The translations under genes and the position numbers were made by a program. 64,000 nucleotides of DNA from Rugalucina vietnamica. Taxonomy: Eukaryota > Mollusca > Bivalvia > Lucinida > Lucinidae. Where the stretch lies: contig OZ024874.1 of the NCBI GenBank assembly GCA_964017185.1, forward strand, positions 13,325,957 to 13,389,956, given 5' to 3'. The notes beneath the pieces were generated by a model. That model saw only the letters and a program-made list of their open reading frames with translations, had not been told where the DNA came from and did no database searches. This document shows, piece after piece, positions 1 through 10,904 of this stretch; the stretch's first letter is position 1; every line of letters starts with the position of its first letter.

Positions 1-111
1 AAATGTGATCGTTTGCGTGATGTTGTTAATCCATTATCGTGCTGGTGTCATATTCGAAAGTGCCTATATTGTCTGGGAGCCCTGAAAGCTATTTATTCTC
101 AGCATTAAAAA
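1..111 (+). repeat. Tandem unit Y, landmark copy 1 (left-truncated by window)
   Basis: The window opens inside unit Y. The stretch from about 22 to 108 (GTTAATCCATTATCG through CTCAGCATTAAA) is the first of nine same-strand copies of this landmark. It is cut at 111 by repeat A and resumes at 853 with AAATCATCTTTTATG. The uninterrupted form appears at 28,500 (CAGCATTAAATCATC). No coding signal. Confidence 0.85.
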
Positions 112-852
112 AAGTACAAGTAGGCAAAGATCAGGAAAAGGCGCAATCAGAAAAAGACTCCCACTCCAAAAACCAAGGTGGGAAAAAAACAAACTAACAA
201 TCAGGTACTTATACCATGAAAACATTTCGTAAGCCGAATGAGCAGCTATTTTCCCAATAGGTGGCCACTCAGTTACCTTAACTTAACTAAAAATATGCAA
301 ACATACATAAGGCGCCAACAGCACAAAAATATTTTAAACACCAAGACATAAAACAAAAAGAAGTATATCTCATACACCAATGGTCAGAAACCATTCACGT
401 TTGGACTATAGGTACCCTATAGGGTTTGCTCTGTTTCCATAACTACCACAGAAGTATCGACTTGGAACGATCAGTAACACAAAGTTACTGGCGGGTTTAA
501 ATCGATTTTACACGGCCGTAACCTCACCCTCAGCTTCTGCAGTGGTTCATAACATTTAGTTAGTTCTACGGTCCTCGTGGTCAATCTCTAACTAGTAAAT
601 GAATCATCAAGAACAAACAAATAAATCATGATAAACATCCTGATGAATCAAAAACCAGGACTCACAGATTCAGTAAGCTGCCCGACGATGGAGGTCCCTG
701 GGCGCCAAATAACTTACTAACTCCGGAGCTAAAGAAAAACATCAGTTGGACCCCGGTGGGCCAAGCAACAGACAAGAAGCTCCGGCCCCAACCAACTAAA
801 ATGAATAGCTTTAAGTCGGGGCCATCATAGAGTCTGACGCCCGAAATCATCT
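112..852 (+). mobile_element. Repeat A, long copy inserted in unit Y
   Basis: This is the longest one-direction copy of family A. The head is GTACAAGTAGGCAAAGATC, followed by AAAACCAAGGTGGGAAAA, a GGTGGCCACTCAGTTACC block, the GCTTCTGCAGTGGTTC block and a tail ending CTGACGCCCG. The flanks match an uninterrupted Y unit, so this is an insertion; an AAA overlap could be a short target duplication. In the reverse sense the fixed end is CTACTTGTACTTTTT and the other end is variably truncated among copies. Both strands of the tail are open for about 60 codons and conserved between copies; I recognise neither protein. Confidence 0.8.
362..441 (+). repeat. Family F fragment nested in repeat A
   Basis: About 80 bases (GTATATCTCATACACCAATG to GTTTCCATA) interrupt A copy 1 between AAAACAAAAAGAA and ACTACCACAGAAG. 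The same sequence occurs at 19,238-19,315 and, reversed, inside element F at 62,690-62,760. It is a small internal F fragment with no F terminus, so it was probably captured by repair or template switching rather than transposed as a unit. Confidence 0.75.
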
Positions 853-1603
853 TTTATGATTATGTGCATATTTCCTTAATCATTTAGCGTGTTTTCTTAG
901 ATCTTGTCAATATATTACAGTTATTTAATCCCAAAATGAAATTACTGCTAAACATACTGGTTTTAAGTATAGCTATACTTCATCGTTCGTCATTTTCGTG
1001 GATCACTCACCTCCACGGGAATGTTTATTCTATTCTGTGCAGGGCATATTTGCTTTTTTGTTTTATATCTAGCGCGCTTTCGCTGGTACCTTAATTAAAA
1101 GTTTTTATGCCAGACCTGGTAGAGAAAAACAAAACACTGTTGCATCTGTTTGTGGTTTTCGTTTGTCTTTCCCAAATAATGCATTGTGTTGTGTCATTTG
1201 ATTACTTCACTTCCTATGAATGCCTTAAAACTTGTACGCAATTGGTATTTATTTCCGAATTTAGGACTCATTGTAATGGGCAATAAGGTTTCATATGTGT
1301 TTCATAGAATTTTATGTCAACAAATCTCATTTGATAACTATGTTATAATATAAATTATATAATTGAATGTCATACACGATTGTCCTTTTCAAAGCATCGC
1401 AGCTTTAAAATAAACATAGTAACGAATTGGCGCACACGCAATTACAAACTAGATCTTTCTGTGTCGAATAAGGATCTAGCACAATTTGACGTAAAACACC
1501 TGCGGTTCTCTGTAAGTGGATAAGATATGAGAAGTTTTGTTGGTTAGCAGTAGTAAACGATCTTTATTTTTTATGGCGTGCAAAAAAATATAAAGGTTAG
1601 ATT
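853..1603 (+). repeat. Tandem unit Y, continuation of copy 1
   Basis: Y sequence colinear with 7,900-8,750, 18,728-19,107 and 38,992-39,430. It includes the CCCAAATAATGCATTG block (about 1,169), the ACACCTGCGGTTCTCTGTAA block (1,497) and the TTTTTATGGCGTGC block (1,566). Short open frames here are not conserved between copies. Confidence 0.75.
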
Positions 1604-1940
1604 CTGCAGAAGCTGAGGGTGAGGTTATGGCCATGTAAAACAGGTTTAAGCCCGCCAATAACTTTGTGTTACTGATCGTTCCAAGGCGATACTTCTGTGT
1701 TGGTTCCTTGTTTTATGCCTTGGTGTTTAAATTTTTTGTGCTGTTGGTGCCTATGTATGTTTTAATATTTTTAGTTAAGTTTAGGCAACTGAGTGGCCAC
1801 CTATTGGGAAAATAGCTGCTCATTCGGCTTATGATATGTTTTCATGGTATACCTGATTGTTAGTTTTTTTCCCACCTCGGTTTTTGGAGTGGGAATCTTT
1901 TTCTGATTGCGCCTTTTCCTGATCTTTGCCTACTTGTAAC
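1604..1940 (-). mobile_element. Repeat A, reverse copy
   Basis: Reverse-oriented A, from the CTGCAGAAGCTGAGGGTGAG block to the head complement GCCTACTTGTAAC at 1,940. It mirrors the first copy, so the two A elements in this Y unit face each other. Confidence 0.75.
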
Positions 1941-3234
1941 TTTTTGGAACCAATGCAAATATTCAAAGGGAGATAGTATGGTCCATATTGCGCAGTTTTG
2001 GATAATGAACCATCATCAGTGACTGTTTATAAACCGACAACGAAAGCAAGACAAATGCCCTGCAATTTCGACAATTAATACTAGGGAAATAGTAAAACAA
2101 AAATATTCCTTAACGGGACCAAATAATCAGAATATTGTTTAGAATGTATTTCTCAATGTGTATGATTCGAATACTCTGAATATTCTCACTGGTCACAAAA
2201 ACGAAAGAAAAATATAATCTGCACAATGGATGATGCACGGGAAAACTTTTCAGAGCCGCCACACAGCACAACACCAACTGCAATAATAACAATAAAATAC
2301 AGAGTTTAGATCCTGCTTTTGTTAGATCAGCGAGGCGGGGCGGTTCTAACGTGTATTCACAGTCTATGTTTTGAGCAAATATAAGAAAAATACCAAAACA
2401 TTTCTACTGAAAATTTTCATTTTTAAATTTTTGTTTAAATCTCTGTATATTGTATTTGGAAGTTTTCGTAATGGAAAGTATCGGACCAGGCCAATTAGAC
2501 CAGGCGAACCGGGTGGTCTACAGTTCGATCTGATGGACCTTTGGAATAAAATATAAAAGTCTGATCCTTTAGAAGCAGTAAAAGCATTCAAATGGAGGCA
2601 GTATGGGCCATATTGCGCAATTTTGGGTACTGAATAAAAATAAAACAGAGATCCTTTAAGAGCAATGAACATATTAGTGAGAAGGGGGATGGACCATACC
2701 GCGGTTTCGGCTACTTAAGCCTCTTCAGTGACCCTATAGATTTTGCAACATGAAGTCAAAGAGAATTACTGTAATTTTGCAACTTCCAACATGATAGTCG
2801 ATAGACAGACTATTATAATCAAAAGGGGGCCAAATATATCAAACGTCGGTTAGAAAATGAATCTAAGCCGACATTAATTTTCTGATTTCTCAGAATACCA
2901 TCGCTGATCTCAAAGGGCCAAAATGAAAATATAATCTGCACTATGGAAGATGTACGGGGAGACTTTTTAGGGCCGCCACACGGCACAACACCAGCTGCAG
3001 TAATAGCAAATAAAAATTAAAACTGAGATCCTTTAAGAGCAGTGAACACATTAATGAGAAAGGTGATGGGCCATACCGCGGTTTCGACTATTTAGGTCTC
3101 GTCAGTGACCCTTTAGATTTGGCAACATGGAGCCAAAGAGAATTACTAGATTTTTGCAACTTTCAACAGGGTAGTCGATACAAAGACTAGTTTAAACTGC
3201 TCATAAATGACGAAATAGCCAAAATACATGTAAA
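1941..3234. repeat. Mosaic of MITE B fragments and half of hairpin D
   Basis: No gene seen. Recognisable pieces: B interior (CATATTGCGCAG near 1,987 and again near 2,610), the right arm of hairpin D (2,325-2,395, GCGGTTCTAACGTGTATTCAC), and B ends with CATCGCTGATCTCAAAGG (2,902) and GATGTACGGGGAGAC (2,948). A 140-bp stretch near 2,650-2,790 recurs near 3,015-3,185 and 12,310-12,475. Confidence 0.6.
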
Positions 3235-3510
3235 TTGAAAATTCAGGTTTAGATCACCAAAGCCTGCTGCTGATAAATGTTAAAATGCCAACATGAGCAA
3301 GAATTTTTTTATAAACTCAGGGCATGGTGTGCTCGTTCCTCAATCTCAAATGAAGTAAAGTTTTCCAATCAGAGGTTGGTCGTGAATTAACGCTTGCCTA
3401 TCCCAATCCATTAAGTCGACAAATTTCAGTTTGAGAAAATCGAATTGACGTCTGATCCATCATTAATTTTATGACCGTCTAAAACAAAAGCGAAATTAGC
3501 TGCAGAAGAA
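3235..3510 (+). repeat. Tandem unit Y, distal landmark Z copy 1
   Basis: Second landmark of the unit (GTGTGCTCGTTCCTCAATC to ATTAGCTGCAGAAGAA). Matching copies lie near 9,690-9,870, 20,440-20,600, 40,590-40,860 and 53,630-53,830, always on the plus strand and always after the first landmark. Confidence 0.75.
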
Positions 3511-3566
3511 ATAGACGTCTGGCTGAAAAAGGTCCTGCTTCCACTAGGAAATCTAACGGAGAAAGG

Positions 3567-3868
3567 GTACAAGTAGGCAACGATCAGGAAATGGCGCAGT
3601 CAGAAAAAGATTCCCACTCCAAAAACCGAGGTGGGAAAAAACTAAATTAGGTACGTATACCATGAAAACATATCATAAGCCGAATAAGCAGCTATTTTCC
3701 CAATAGGTGGCCACTAAGTTACCTAAACTTAAATAAATATACATAAGGCGCCAGCAGCACAAAAATTTTAGACATCAAGACATAAACAATAAGAACCACC
3801 GCAGAAGTAATCGCCTTGGAACGATCAGTAATATAAAATTACGGGCGGCTTAAATCGATTTTACACAA
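3567..3868 (+). mobile_element. Repeat A, partial copy
   Basis: Starts at the usual A head (GGTACAAGTAGGCAACGATC) and runs to GCTTAAATCGATTTTACAC. Its downstream third is included in a local tandem duplication. Confidence 0.75.
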
Positions 3869-4275
3869 GGGAGAAGTATTTTTTTTATTAAAATGAGAGA
3901 TGTTTTCACCTTATACGCCGGGACGTAACGGCCATAAGTCTACCATTTTTCTGCATGATTCTTCAAGGAGAATATGCGGGGTGCATAATTTTATCTAGAT
4001 GAAATATACATGTATGGTTCTCAATTTGTGTAACGTACCACAGAAGTAATCGCCTTGGAATGATCAGTAATATAAAATTACGGGCGGGCTTAAATCGATT
4101 ATACACAAGGGAGAAGTATTTTTTTATTAAAATGAGAGATGTTTTCACCTAATACGCCGGGACGTAACGGCCATAAGTCTACCATTTTTCTGCATGATTC
4201 TTCAAGGAGAATATGCGGGGTGCATAATTTTATCTAGATGATATATACATGTATGGTTCTCTATTTGTGTGACGT
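3798..4275 (+). repeat. Two tandem copies of a 239-bp segment
   Basis: 3,798-4,036 and 4,037-4,275 are near-identical: the ACCACCGCAGAAG block, an AAAATGAGAGATG block, then TTCTGCATGATTCTTCAAGG and ATACATGTATGGTTCTC. Each copy joins an A fragment to a sequence abutting the actin-like pseudogene. The last about 100 bp may be a further, very decayed upstream part of the actin-like reading (IHVW.SI.VT against the YPIEHGIVTNW region), but this is weak. Confidence 0.8.
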
Positions 4276-4284
4276 ACTAAGTAA

Positions 4285-5149
4285 AATGTATGTATGGAGA
4301 AACGCCTTTGAAAATGTCCCGAAAGTTGGCCTATAGAATGTTTCGTGCTGCTAACGGATTCCCAGGCAAATGACGTCGAAAATTGCGAGGCAATGATTGA
4401 AAACATGTTTGAGAAGTTCCGTCCACCGGAAATTATATCGCAAACCAGGCGGCGCCAAGTATGTATTCGGGGCAAGACGCATGACCGGATTTGGATTGTG
4501 GATACGGGACTACTTTCGTGACACGAGCTTACGGAGGTTATGCCTTAAAGGATGCAATCGTCTCCGCAAACTTTGCCGGCAAGGGATTAATTAAATATCT
4601 GATAAGACTTCTAGCCGAACGAGGCTGATCTTTCCCTTCCACACCAAGCACATTGAAAGAAATCAAACGATATAAGGACTCAAAATGCTACGTGTCCCTG
4701 GCTTTTGACAAGGACGTAAAGACGGCAACGTCGATGAAAGAGATGCCAGATAACCACGAGATAACTATAAATAAAGAAGTATTCCAAAGTCCCAGAGTTT
4801 TGTTATTTTTTTATCCCAAACTTGTTGACTAGAATTAGATTATCCAGGAATTTACAACATGGCACATGTAAATATTGGGAAGTGCGAAGTTGACGTGCGT
4901 GTTGCTCTTTCGTCAAATACAATAATAGCTTCTGGCGGCTGAACACTTTTCTCTAGATTCGAAGAACGTATGCAGAAAGAAATGGAAGTTTTAATTGGTG
5001 ATATTGTGAAAATCAATGCGCACAAGAACAGAATTAACTATTGGTGGATTGGAGGTTCCCACGTAGCATTCATGACGGATCTTCTGGACAAATGCGTCAC
5101 GAGGGAGCAATTTAAAGATACGGGACAGCTATTGTACGCCAAAAAATAG
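4285..5149 (+). pseudogene. Actin-like pseudogene, intronless, C-terminal three quarters
   Basis: Pieced across frames, the peptides follow the actin fold in order with no intron: NAFENVPKVG (the HTFYNELRVAP region), FVLLTD then IENMFEKF (near actin residue 100-125), YGGYALKDAIVSANFAGKG and LLAERG (residues 165-200), KCYVSLAFDKDVKTA, then EVDVRVALSSNTI, ASGG, RFEERMQKE, WIGGS, and a C-terminal TAG at 5,147-5,149 where actin ends. It is disabled by at least four frame changes and by in-frame stops, for example TGA right after ASGG. The lineage is divergent from canonical actins. Actin is an ATP-binding cytoskeletal filament protein; this copy cannot encode one. It could be a retrocopy or one member of a decayed actin-like cluster. 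Three shorter relics in the window keep the same downstream flank. Confidence 0.8.
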
Positions 5150-5825
5150 CTTGAATGTGTTGTCAAATTGCAAGGCTGACAATTTTAAATATTCGTAAAG
5201 ATAATCTAATGACTGTATAAGCCTCTGCCGCTATTAAAAAAAAAAAGCTATGCGTATGCATGTTTACGGAACTTGATTTTAATTTAGTGGCATTTCCGCA
5301 AACTTTGCAATGGATACTATTAATGATGCAGCTAAAACTTGATGATAGAGTGCTAATGTTTCCGATCACGCGATACTTGGTTTTGAATAGAGTTACGTTA
5401 TCGCGCCTATTCTTAATAGAGTGCCTAATTGTCAGTTTAGTTTTTCCGAACTCGATTTTTGGCATTGGAATTTCTTTCTCATTGCGCCTTTTCCTGATCA
5501 TTGCCTTGTTCCGTTTAAAAAATTGCTTCTACAATTGATTTGCGACTTTATTATTGTTGTTTATATAGATCTTGGACACTTACTACGTTTCGGATCACAG
5601 GATAGAAGCGAAACCAATGATTATTATAAAATCCGAGTACATTAGGGTCTAAATTACATGGGATCGTCTGCGTAATATTGGTAATCCATTATCGTATCGC
5701 TGTCATATTCAAAAATGCCTATATTGTCTGGAAGCTCTGGAAGCTATTTATTCTCAGCATTTAATTATATCTTACGGTTATGTGCATATTTTCTGTCTCA
5801 TTTAGTATCCTGCAGTTCCTTAGAA
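5150..5825 (+). repeat. 3' flank of the actin-like relic and Y landmark copy 2
   Basis: The sequence after the actin stop recurs at 16,440-17,050, 34,340-34,960, 49,490-50,390 and 51,890-52,400. Shared blocks include ATGATAGAGTGCTAATG and ATAGATCTTGGACACTTA, and it ends with landmark copy 2 (5,670-5,765). A reversed A head fragment lies at 5,430-5,507. No open frame is conserved. Confidence 0.75.
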
Positions 5826-6155
5826 AGGGACATGTAGGCAAAGATCAGGAAAAGGCGCAATCAGAAAAAGATTCCCACTCCAAAAACCGAGATGGGAAAA
5901 AAACTAAATTAACAATCAGGTACTTGTACCATGGAAACATATCGTAAGCCGAATGGGCGGCAGCTGTTTTCCCAATAGGTGGCCACTCAGTTACCTAAAC
6001 TTGACTAAAAATATGAAAATATACATAAGGTGCCAACAGCACAAAAAAATTTTAAACACCAAGACATAAAACAAAAGAACCATCACAGAAGTATTGCCTT
6101 AGAACGATCAGGAATATAAAATTACTGGCGGGCTTAAATCGATTTAAACACGTTA
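5826..6155 (+). mobile_element. Repeat A, head-side copy
   Basis: Head variant GACATGTAGGCAAAGATC through GGGCTTAAATCGATTTAA. It interrupts unit Y: Y breaks at CCTTAG (5,822) and resumes at 7,900 with ATCTTGTCAATATC, and the uninterrupted form is present at 19,520. Confidence 0.75.
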
Positions 6156-6253
6156 CAAACATAGGTTATAACTTGAATGTTATGCGACAGTCTGCATGCT
6201 TAGTTTTTAACCCAATCACGGTTGATAACTATGCTGCCTTCTTTAATTGCACG

Positions 6254-7256
6254 CCGGTGGGTCGGGCGTTAGACTCTATGATGGCCCCGACTTAAAGCTA
6301 TTCATTTTAGTTGGTTGGGACCGGAGCTTCTTGTCTGTTGCTTGGCCCACCGGGGTCCAACTGATGTTTTTCTTTTGCTCCGGAGTTAGTAAGTTATTCG
6401 GCGCCCAGGGATCTCCATCGTCGGGCAGCTTACTGAATCTGTGAGTCCTGGTTTTTGATTCATCAGGATGTTTATCATGATTTATTTGTTTGTTCTTGAT
6501 GATTCATTGACTAGTTAGAGATTCACCACGAGGACCGAAGAACTAACTAAATGTTATGAACCACTGCAGAAGCTGAGGGTGAGGTTATGGCCATGTAAAA
6601 TCGATTTAAACCCGCCAGTAACTTTGTGTTACTGATCGTTCCAAGTCGATACTTCTGTGGTGGTTCTTTTTGTTTTATGTCTTGGTGTTTAAAATATTTT
6701 TGTGCTGTTGGCGCCTTATGTATGTTTTCATATTTTTAGTTAAGTTAGGGTAACTGAGTGGCCACCTATTGGGAAAATAGCTGCTCATTCGGCTTACGAA
6801 ATGTTTTCATGGTATAAGTACCTGATTGTTGGTTTGGTTTTTTTCCGCCTCGGTTTTTGGAGTGGGAATCTTTTTCTGATTGCGCCTTTTCCTGATCTTT
6901 GCCTACTTGTACCTTTTTACAGGTACCTAACCTCACCCTCAGCTTCTGCAGTGGTTCATAACATTAAGTTAGTTCTTCGGTCCTCGTGGTGAATCTCTAA
7001 CTAGTCAATGAATCACCAAGAACAAACAGATAAATAATGATAAACATCCTGATTAATCAAAAACGAGGACTCAACAGATTCAGTAAGCTGCCCGACGATG
7101 GAGATCCCTGGGCGCCGAATAACTTACTAACTCCGGAGCAAAAGAAAAACACCAGTTGGACCCCGGTGGGCCAAGTAACAGACAAGAAGCTCCGGCCCCA
7201 ACCAACTAAAATGAATAGCTTTAAGTCGGTGCCATCATAGAGTCTGACGCCCGACT
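6254..7256. mobile_element. Repeat A inverted pair, about 1 kb with about 330-bp arms
   Basis: 6,254-6,590 (GGTGGGTCGGGCGTTAGAC inward) is the reverse complement of 6,925-7,256 (ending GTCTGACGCCCGACTCACC). The reversed A head (6,590-6,920) lies between them. The symmetric outer ends look like genuine termini of a foldback element, and may show the complete A structure from which one-sided copies derive. Both strands of the arms are open for 60-80 codons (for example KLPDDGDPWAPNN on plus and LKLFILVGW on the other); neither is recognised. Confidence 0.75.
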
Positions 7257-7423
7257 CACCGTCTGTAACGTGTAATGATATTTCTGAACTGAAAAGAAAA
7301 ATCATTCCTTCCTATAAGTTTCTTAAATTTGAAAACCAAGTTACCATAAAATTCTGGTTCCGAAAGGCCCTCACCTAAAAGCGGCCGTAAAAATTCTCCC
7401 CGTACATCATCCATAGTGCAGAT

Positions 7424-7722
7424 TATATTTTATTTAGGTCCTTTGAGATCAGTAATATTTAGAGTGTTCAAAACATTCAAATTTAGAAACATACTTCTAA
7501 GCAATGTTTAAATTATTTGACCCCGTTTAAGAATGTGTCTTTGATTTAGACTTCTCGTGTAAATTTTCGAAATTACAGTACAAAAATCTGGCTTTCGTCG
7601 CCGGTTTTAAAAGGGCTACTGATGAGGGTTCATTACCCGAAATTGCGCAATATAGTCCATACTATCTCCCTTTGAATGTTCTTATTGCTTCCAAAGGATC
7701 AAACCTTTATATTTTATTTAAC
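7424..7722. mobile_element. MITE B, about 300 bp with about 35-bp terminal inverted repeats
   Basis: The left end (TTTAGGTCCTTTGAGATCAG) pairs with the right end (TGCTTCCAAAGGATCAAACC, reverse complement). The interior has GGGCTACTGATGAGGGTTC and ATTGCGCAATATAGTCC. No coding. The full structure is clearest at 42,190-42,428, where B interrupts a LINE fragment. Confidence 0.7.
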
Positions 7723-7855
7723 CCAACATTATATTTGGAAATCAATTCATAGTGTCTACGATAAAATTTTAGAAAATGTTTTTCGAAGTTTATGATACCG
7801 ATAACCCTGTTGGAGAAGTTTGGCCGTTAAACATTTATTTCGAGCGTTGAAGTCC

Positions 7856-7900
7856 GTAACATGATTGCAGACTCTAGCAATCATGATTGCAGACTCTAGA
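7856..7900. repeat. Short tandem duplication (about 22 bp x 2)
   Basis: ATGATTGCAGACTCTAG occurs twice in tandem immediately before unit Y resumes. It marks a rearranged junction. Confidence 0.7.
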
Positions 7901-8438
7901 TCTTGTCAATATCTTCCAAATTACCAAAATCCCAAATTACTTCTTAACATATTGATTAATGAATATTGGCTTTAAGTATAGCTATTCCGTCGTTTGTTGG
8001 GCACTCACCTCTAAATGGGAGTGCTTATTCTATTGCAAAACATATTATTTTGCTGCGTCTTGCCCGCTCATTTGAGTGTACATGTAATTTGTTTTATATC
8101 TAGCGAACTCCACTGGTATATGTACCTATATTCAAAGCCTCGATAGCTATCGCCCGGTTTGCCAGACCTGGTATAGAAAAAAAAACATTTGTCTCAGTTG
8201 GTGGTTTCTGTATGCGTATGCCAGCTCATCCCTTCCAAATAATGCACTTGTTGTGTTAAGCCAATTGATTATCGGACACGTCCTAGGAATCCCTTTTATC
8301 GCGAATACAGTTTGTTTTAATTTCCGAATAATGTAATTGAATGTCATTTACGACTGTCCTTTTAAAAATATTACATCCTTAAACCCAATAACGAATTGGC
8401 ACATACGCCATAAGAATCCAGACATTACCAATCACATT

Positions 8439-8675
8439 TGAACCGCGACGTGAGAAAACCGGTCTTCGGGGTTTCCGACCAGGTCCGACACAAACCGACC
8501 TGTACAGTCACAGAAGCGGGCTAGAAGCTTGAAATTTCGGATTTGAGTAGAAGAGGAATTTTACTATCGAAGTAGCGAAAACGAAGGCGCTGATCAGCTT
8601 CGCGGTTACCGCGAAGCTGATCTGCGCCTTTGTTTTCGCCTAGGCAAAAATCCGGTTTTCTCACGATGCGGCTCA
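8439..8675. mobile_element. Hairpin element E, copy 1
   Basis: TIRs: TGAACCGCGACGTGAGAAAA and the complement of CTCACGATGCGGCTCA. The core is a near-perfect palindrome at 8,574-8,639 built on GATCAGCTTCGCGGT and its complement. It is non-coding. The insertion is visible because related Y copies lack it. Eight near-complete copies occur in the window. Confidence 0.8.
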
Positions 8676-8793
8676 ATTTTATAGCTCTTACATTGTCAAA
8701 TTAGCATAAAAACAACTTGACGTGAAGCACCTGCGGTTCTCTATAAACGGAAAAGATCTCAGTAACACCCGGGGGAAAACATAGATCCTAAGG

Positions 8794-8823
8794 CATATAT
8801 AGGATACATGTATCCTATATATG
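8794..8823. repeat. 30-bp perfect palindrome
   Basis: Symmetric around ACATGT: the AGGATACATGTATCCT core is extended by ATATAT on both sides and a C/G pair. No loop. Found only here. Confidence 0.85.
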
Positions 8824-9229
8824 TGTCTGATAGATCTAACCCATCATTTTTGAAGTGTAAAATGAATAACTTTGTATGAATCTGATTGACAGAAAATTTT
8901 CTACTCTGCTGATTTTCTGACAAAATTTTTATTCTAACATTGTGCAACAATTTCACTGGGCGAATAAGCGTGATGTTATTTTGCGCCGTTTGAAACGCGT
9001 TTGGTGCCTGAGTAGATTTTTAATCTTTTATGGCGTACAGAGTATCTGACTGATCGGACCAGGCGAACCGGATGATCTATTTTTGATTTGATGGACATTA
9101 GGAATTATTTTACTTCGAAAATGGACAAACTGTTCGATTTTTTAAGTAGAAGCTAAACAATGCCCTTGTACAATCAGAACCAAATTTATTCCTAATACAC
9201 GAAAGCATAGCCCATCGGTTACATTAAAA

Positions 9230-9490
9230 AAGGTTCAAGCAGGCAACGATCAGGAAAAGGCGCAATCAGAAAAAGATCCCCACTCCAAAAACCGAAGTGG
9301 GAAAAAAACTAAATTAACAACAGGTACTCATACCATGAAAACATACCGTAAGCCAAATGAGCAGCTGTGTTCCCAATAGGAGGTCACTCAGTTACCTGAA
9401 CTTAACTAAAAACGTGATAACATACATAAGGCGCCAGCAGAACAAAAAAATTAAACACCAAGACACAAAAAATAAGAACCACCACAGAAA
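9230..9490 (+). mobile_element. Repeat A, truncated insertion
   Basis: The head (GGTTCAAGCAGGCAACGATC) to ACCACCACAGAA interrupts Y. The paralogue at about 20,190 reads CGGTTACATTCGG without it. The copy keeps the head and lacks the distal 400 bp. Confidence 0.8.
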
Positions 9491-10549
9491 TCAAGTCCAG
9501 GATAAATAGCTGCATTAATATCAGTATGAATATTCAATGAACTACAACTTGTTTTTGTTCGTATGAGTTGTGGTTTATCGTCCCCCAGTAAACAGCCATG
9601 GTCATGACGAGACGTTGCCTCAATTTAATGAGACTTAAAATATCCAAAATTAGGGTGTCCTCTATCTCAGAATTATTCTGAATATTTCAAATTATGGGCT
9701 GGTTACCAGCCTAAGCATTAAAGACTGCCTATCCCAATCCATTAAGTAGGAAATTTTCAGTCTGAGAAAATCGATTAGGCGTCTTATCCATCATTAGTTT
9801 CACGACCGTCTAAAACAAAAGCGAAATTAGCTGCAGAAGAAATTGTAATTATGAAAATCGACTCCTGTTTCCGGCAGCTTATCTATTATACTTTTGCACG
9901 CATTGCATAAACCACATGCATATCTTTGGACCGTGTCCATAACACATGTAATGTTTCAAAGAAATCAACAGGAATTATGCAGACAATGTAAAATGAAATC
10001 AATACAACAAATAAATAAATAAATAAATTACAATATACGTGTCCAAATCAATCACTGTCCCTCAAAAGTTAATTTTCCAGCGTCCGTTGTCCTGTTTCCA
10101 GAATGCAAGTCGTATGAGAACAATACATATTTCCAAAATTAGTTTACAATCCACAATAAATTATTATGATCCAATCTGGTGAAACAAGCATTAACTGACT
10201 TCTGAATGAATGCCTCAGTCTGAATGGAGACCTGTACATTTAGATCTAAGGAAAATCTCCTAGATTCTAGTAAGATTATACAGAACAAAAAACGTACTGG
10301 AACAGTACAGAACAAAAATGTTTGTTCTGTATAGAAAAATGGTCAAAATAATCATACACTTCCATCAAGTTCTAGACTATAAATCTATAAATTCTAGAAA
10401 CTAAAGAATAAATGAAATATATAATCAAGGTTTCTCCCCTTTTATTATACATGTATCTCCCATTTGATTATACATATACAAGTTAAACATTTATACAAAA
10501 AAGCTAATATTACTAAATCCATCATATATATAACAAAAGATAAAATTTA
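9491..10549 (+). repeat. Tandem unit Y distal part (block I), landmark Z copy 2, then unassigned AT-rich DNA
   Basis: 9,491-9,880 matches 20,215-20,600, including GGTTTATCGTCC, CATGGTCATGACGAGACG and landmark Z. 9,990-10,030 has a short (AAAT)n run. 10,040-10,549 is AT-rich with no feature I can support, apart from loose similarity to the block II counterpart. Confidence 0.6.
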
Positions 10550-10689
10550 TTAGTCTTAGGTTATGGTCAACCAATTTTGTGACATATCAATTTTAGGATT
10601 AAATCCAAACCACATATATAACTTCAGACCAAGTCAAGAACACCCGTAGCGTTTCAAGAGAACCAGGATTAAACTGTAAGAGGTGTTGC

Positions 10690-10693
10690 GTAC
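10690..10693. other. Empty target site (GTAC) of the 4.76-kb element
   Basis: GGTGTTGCGTACACAGTG here is continuous. In block II the same sequence is split as GGTGTCGCGTAC at 21,292 and GTACACAGGG at 26,051, with the 4,758-bp element between. A single GTAC here against two there fixes a 4-bp target-site duplication. Confidence 0.85.
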
Positions 10694-10904
10694 ACAGTGA
10701 ACCCAATATCCACTCACTTTCATTGTCAAATGCCCGAAACGTGACAAAATTAAAGGTTAAAAAATGACAAAAATTAATCTAAGAATCTAAATCATATGCA
10801 TATCTTCAGACCAATCTCATAACACCCATCAGGATAACATGTCCGTGTAATGTATACCCCCTTGAACCCCACTTTTATGTAGCAAAACTGGAGTATGCAG
10901 GGGT

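Larger units (their letters stand above)
7900..9229 (+). repeat. Tandem unit Y body (block I)
   Basis: Y sequence colinear with 19,525-20,215: ATCTTGTCAATATCTTCC, CCACTGGTATATGTACCTA, GGCGTACAGAGTATCTGAC, AATCAGAACCAAATT. It is interrupted by hairpin E at 8,439-8,675 and ends where an A copy is inserted after CGGTTACATT. No conserved ORF. Confidence 0.75.

Noticed and set aside
5163-5538. 112-codon minus and 92-codon plus overlapping frames after the actin-like relic
   Set aside because: The colinear copies at 16,450, 34,350, 49,580 and 51,900 do not preserve either frame.
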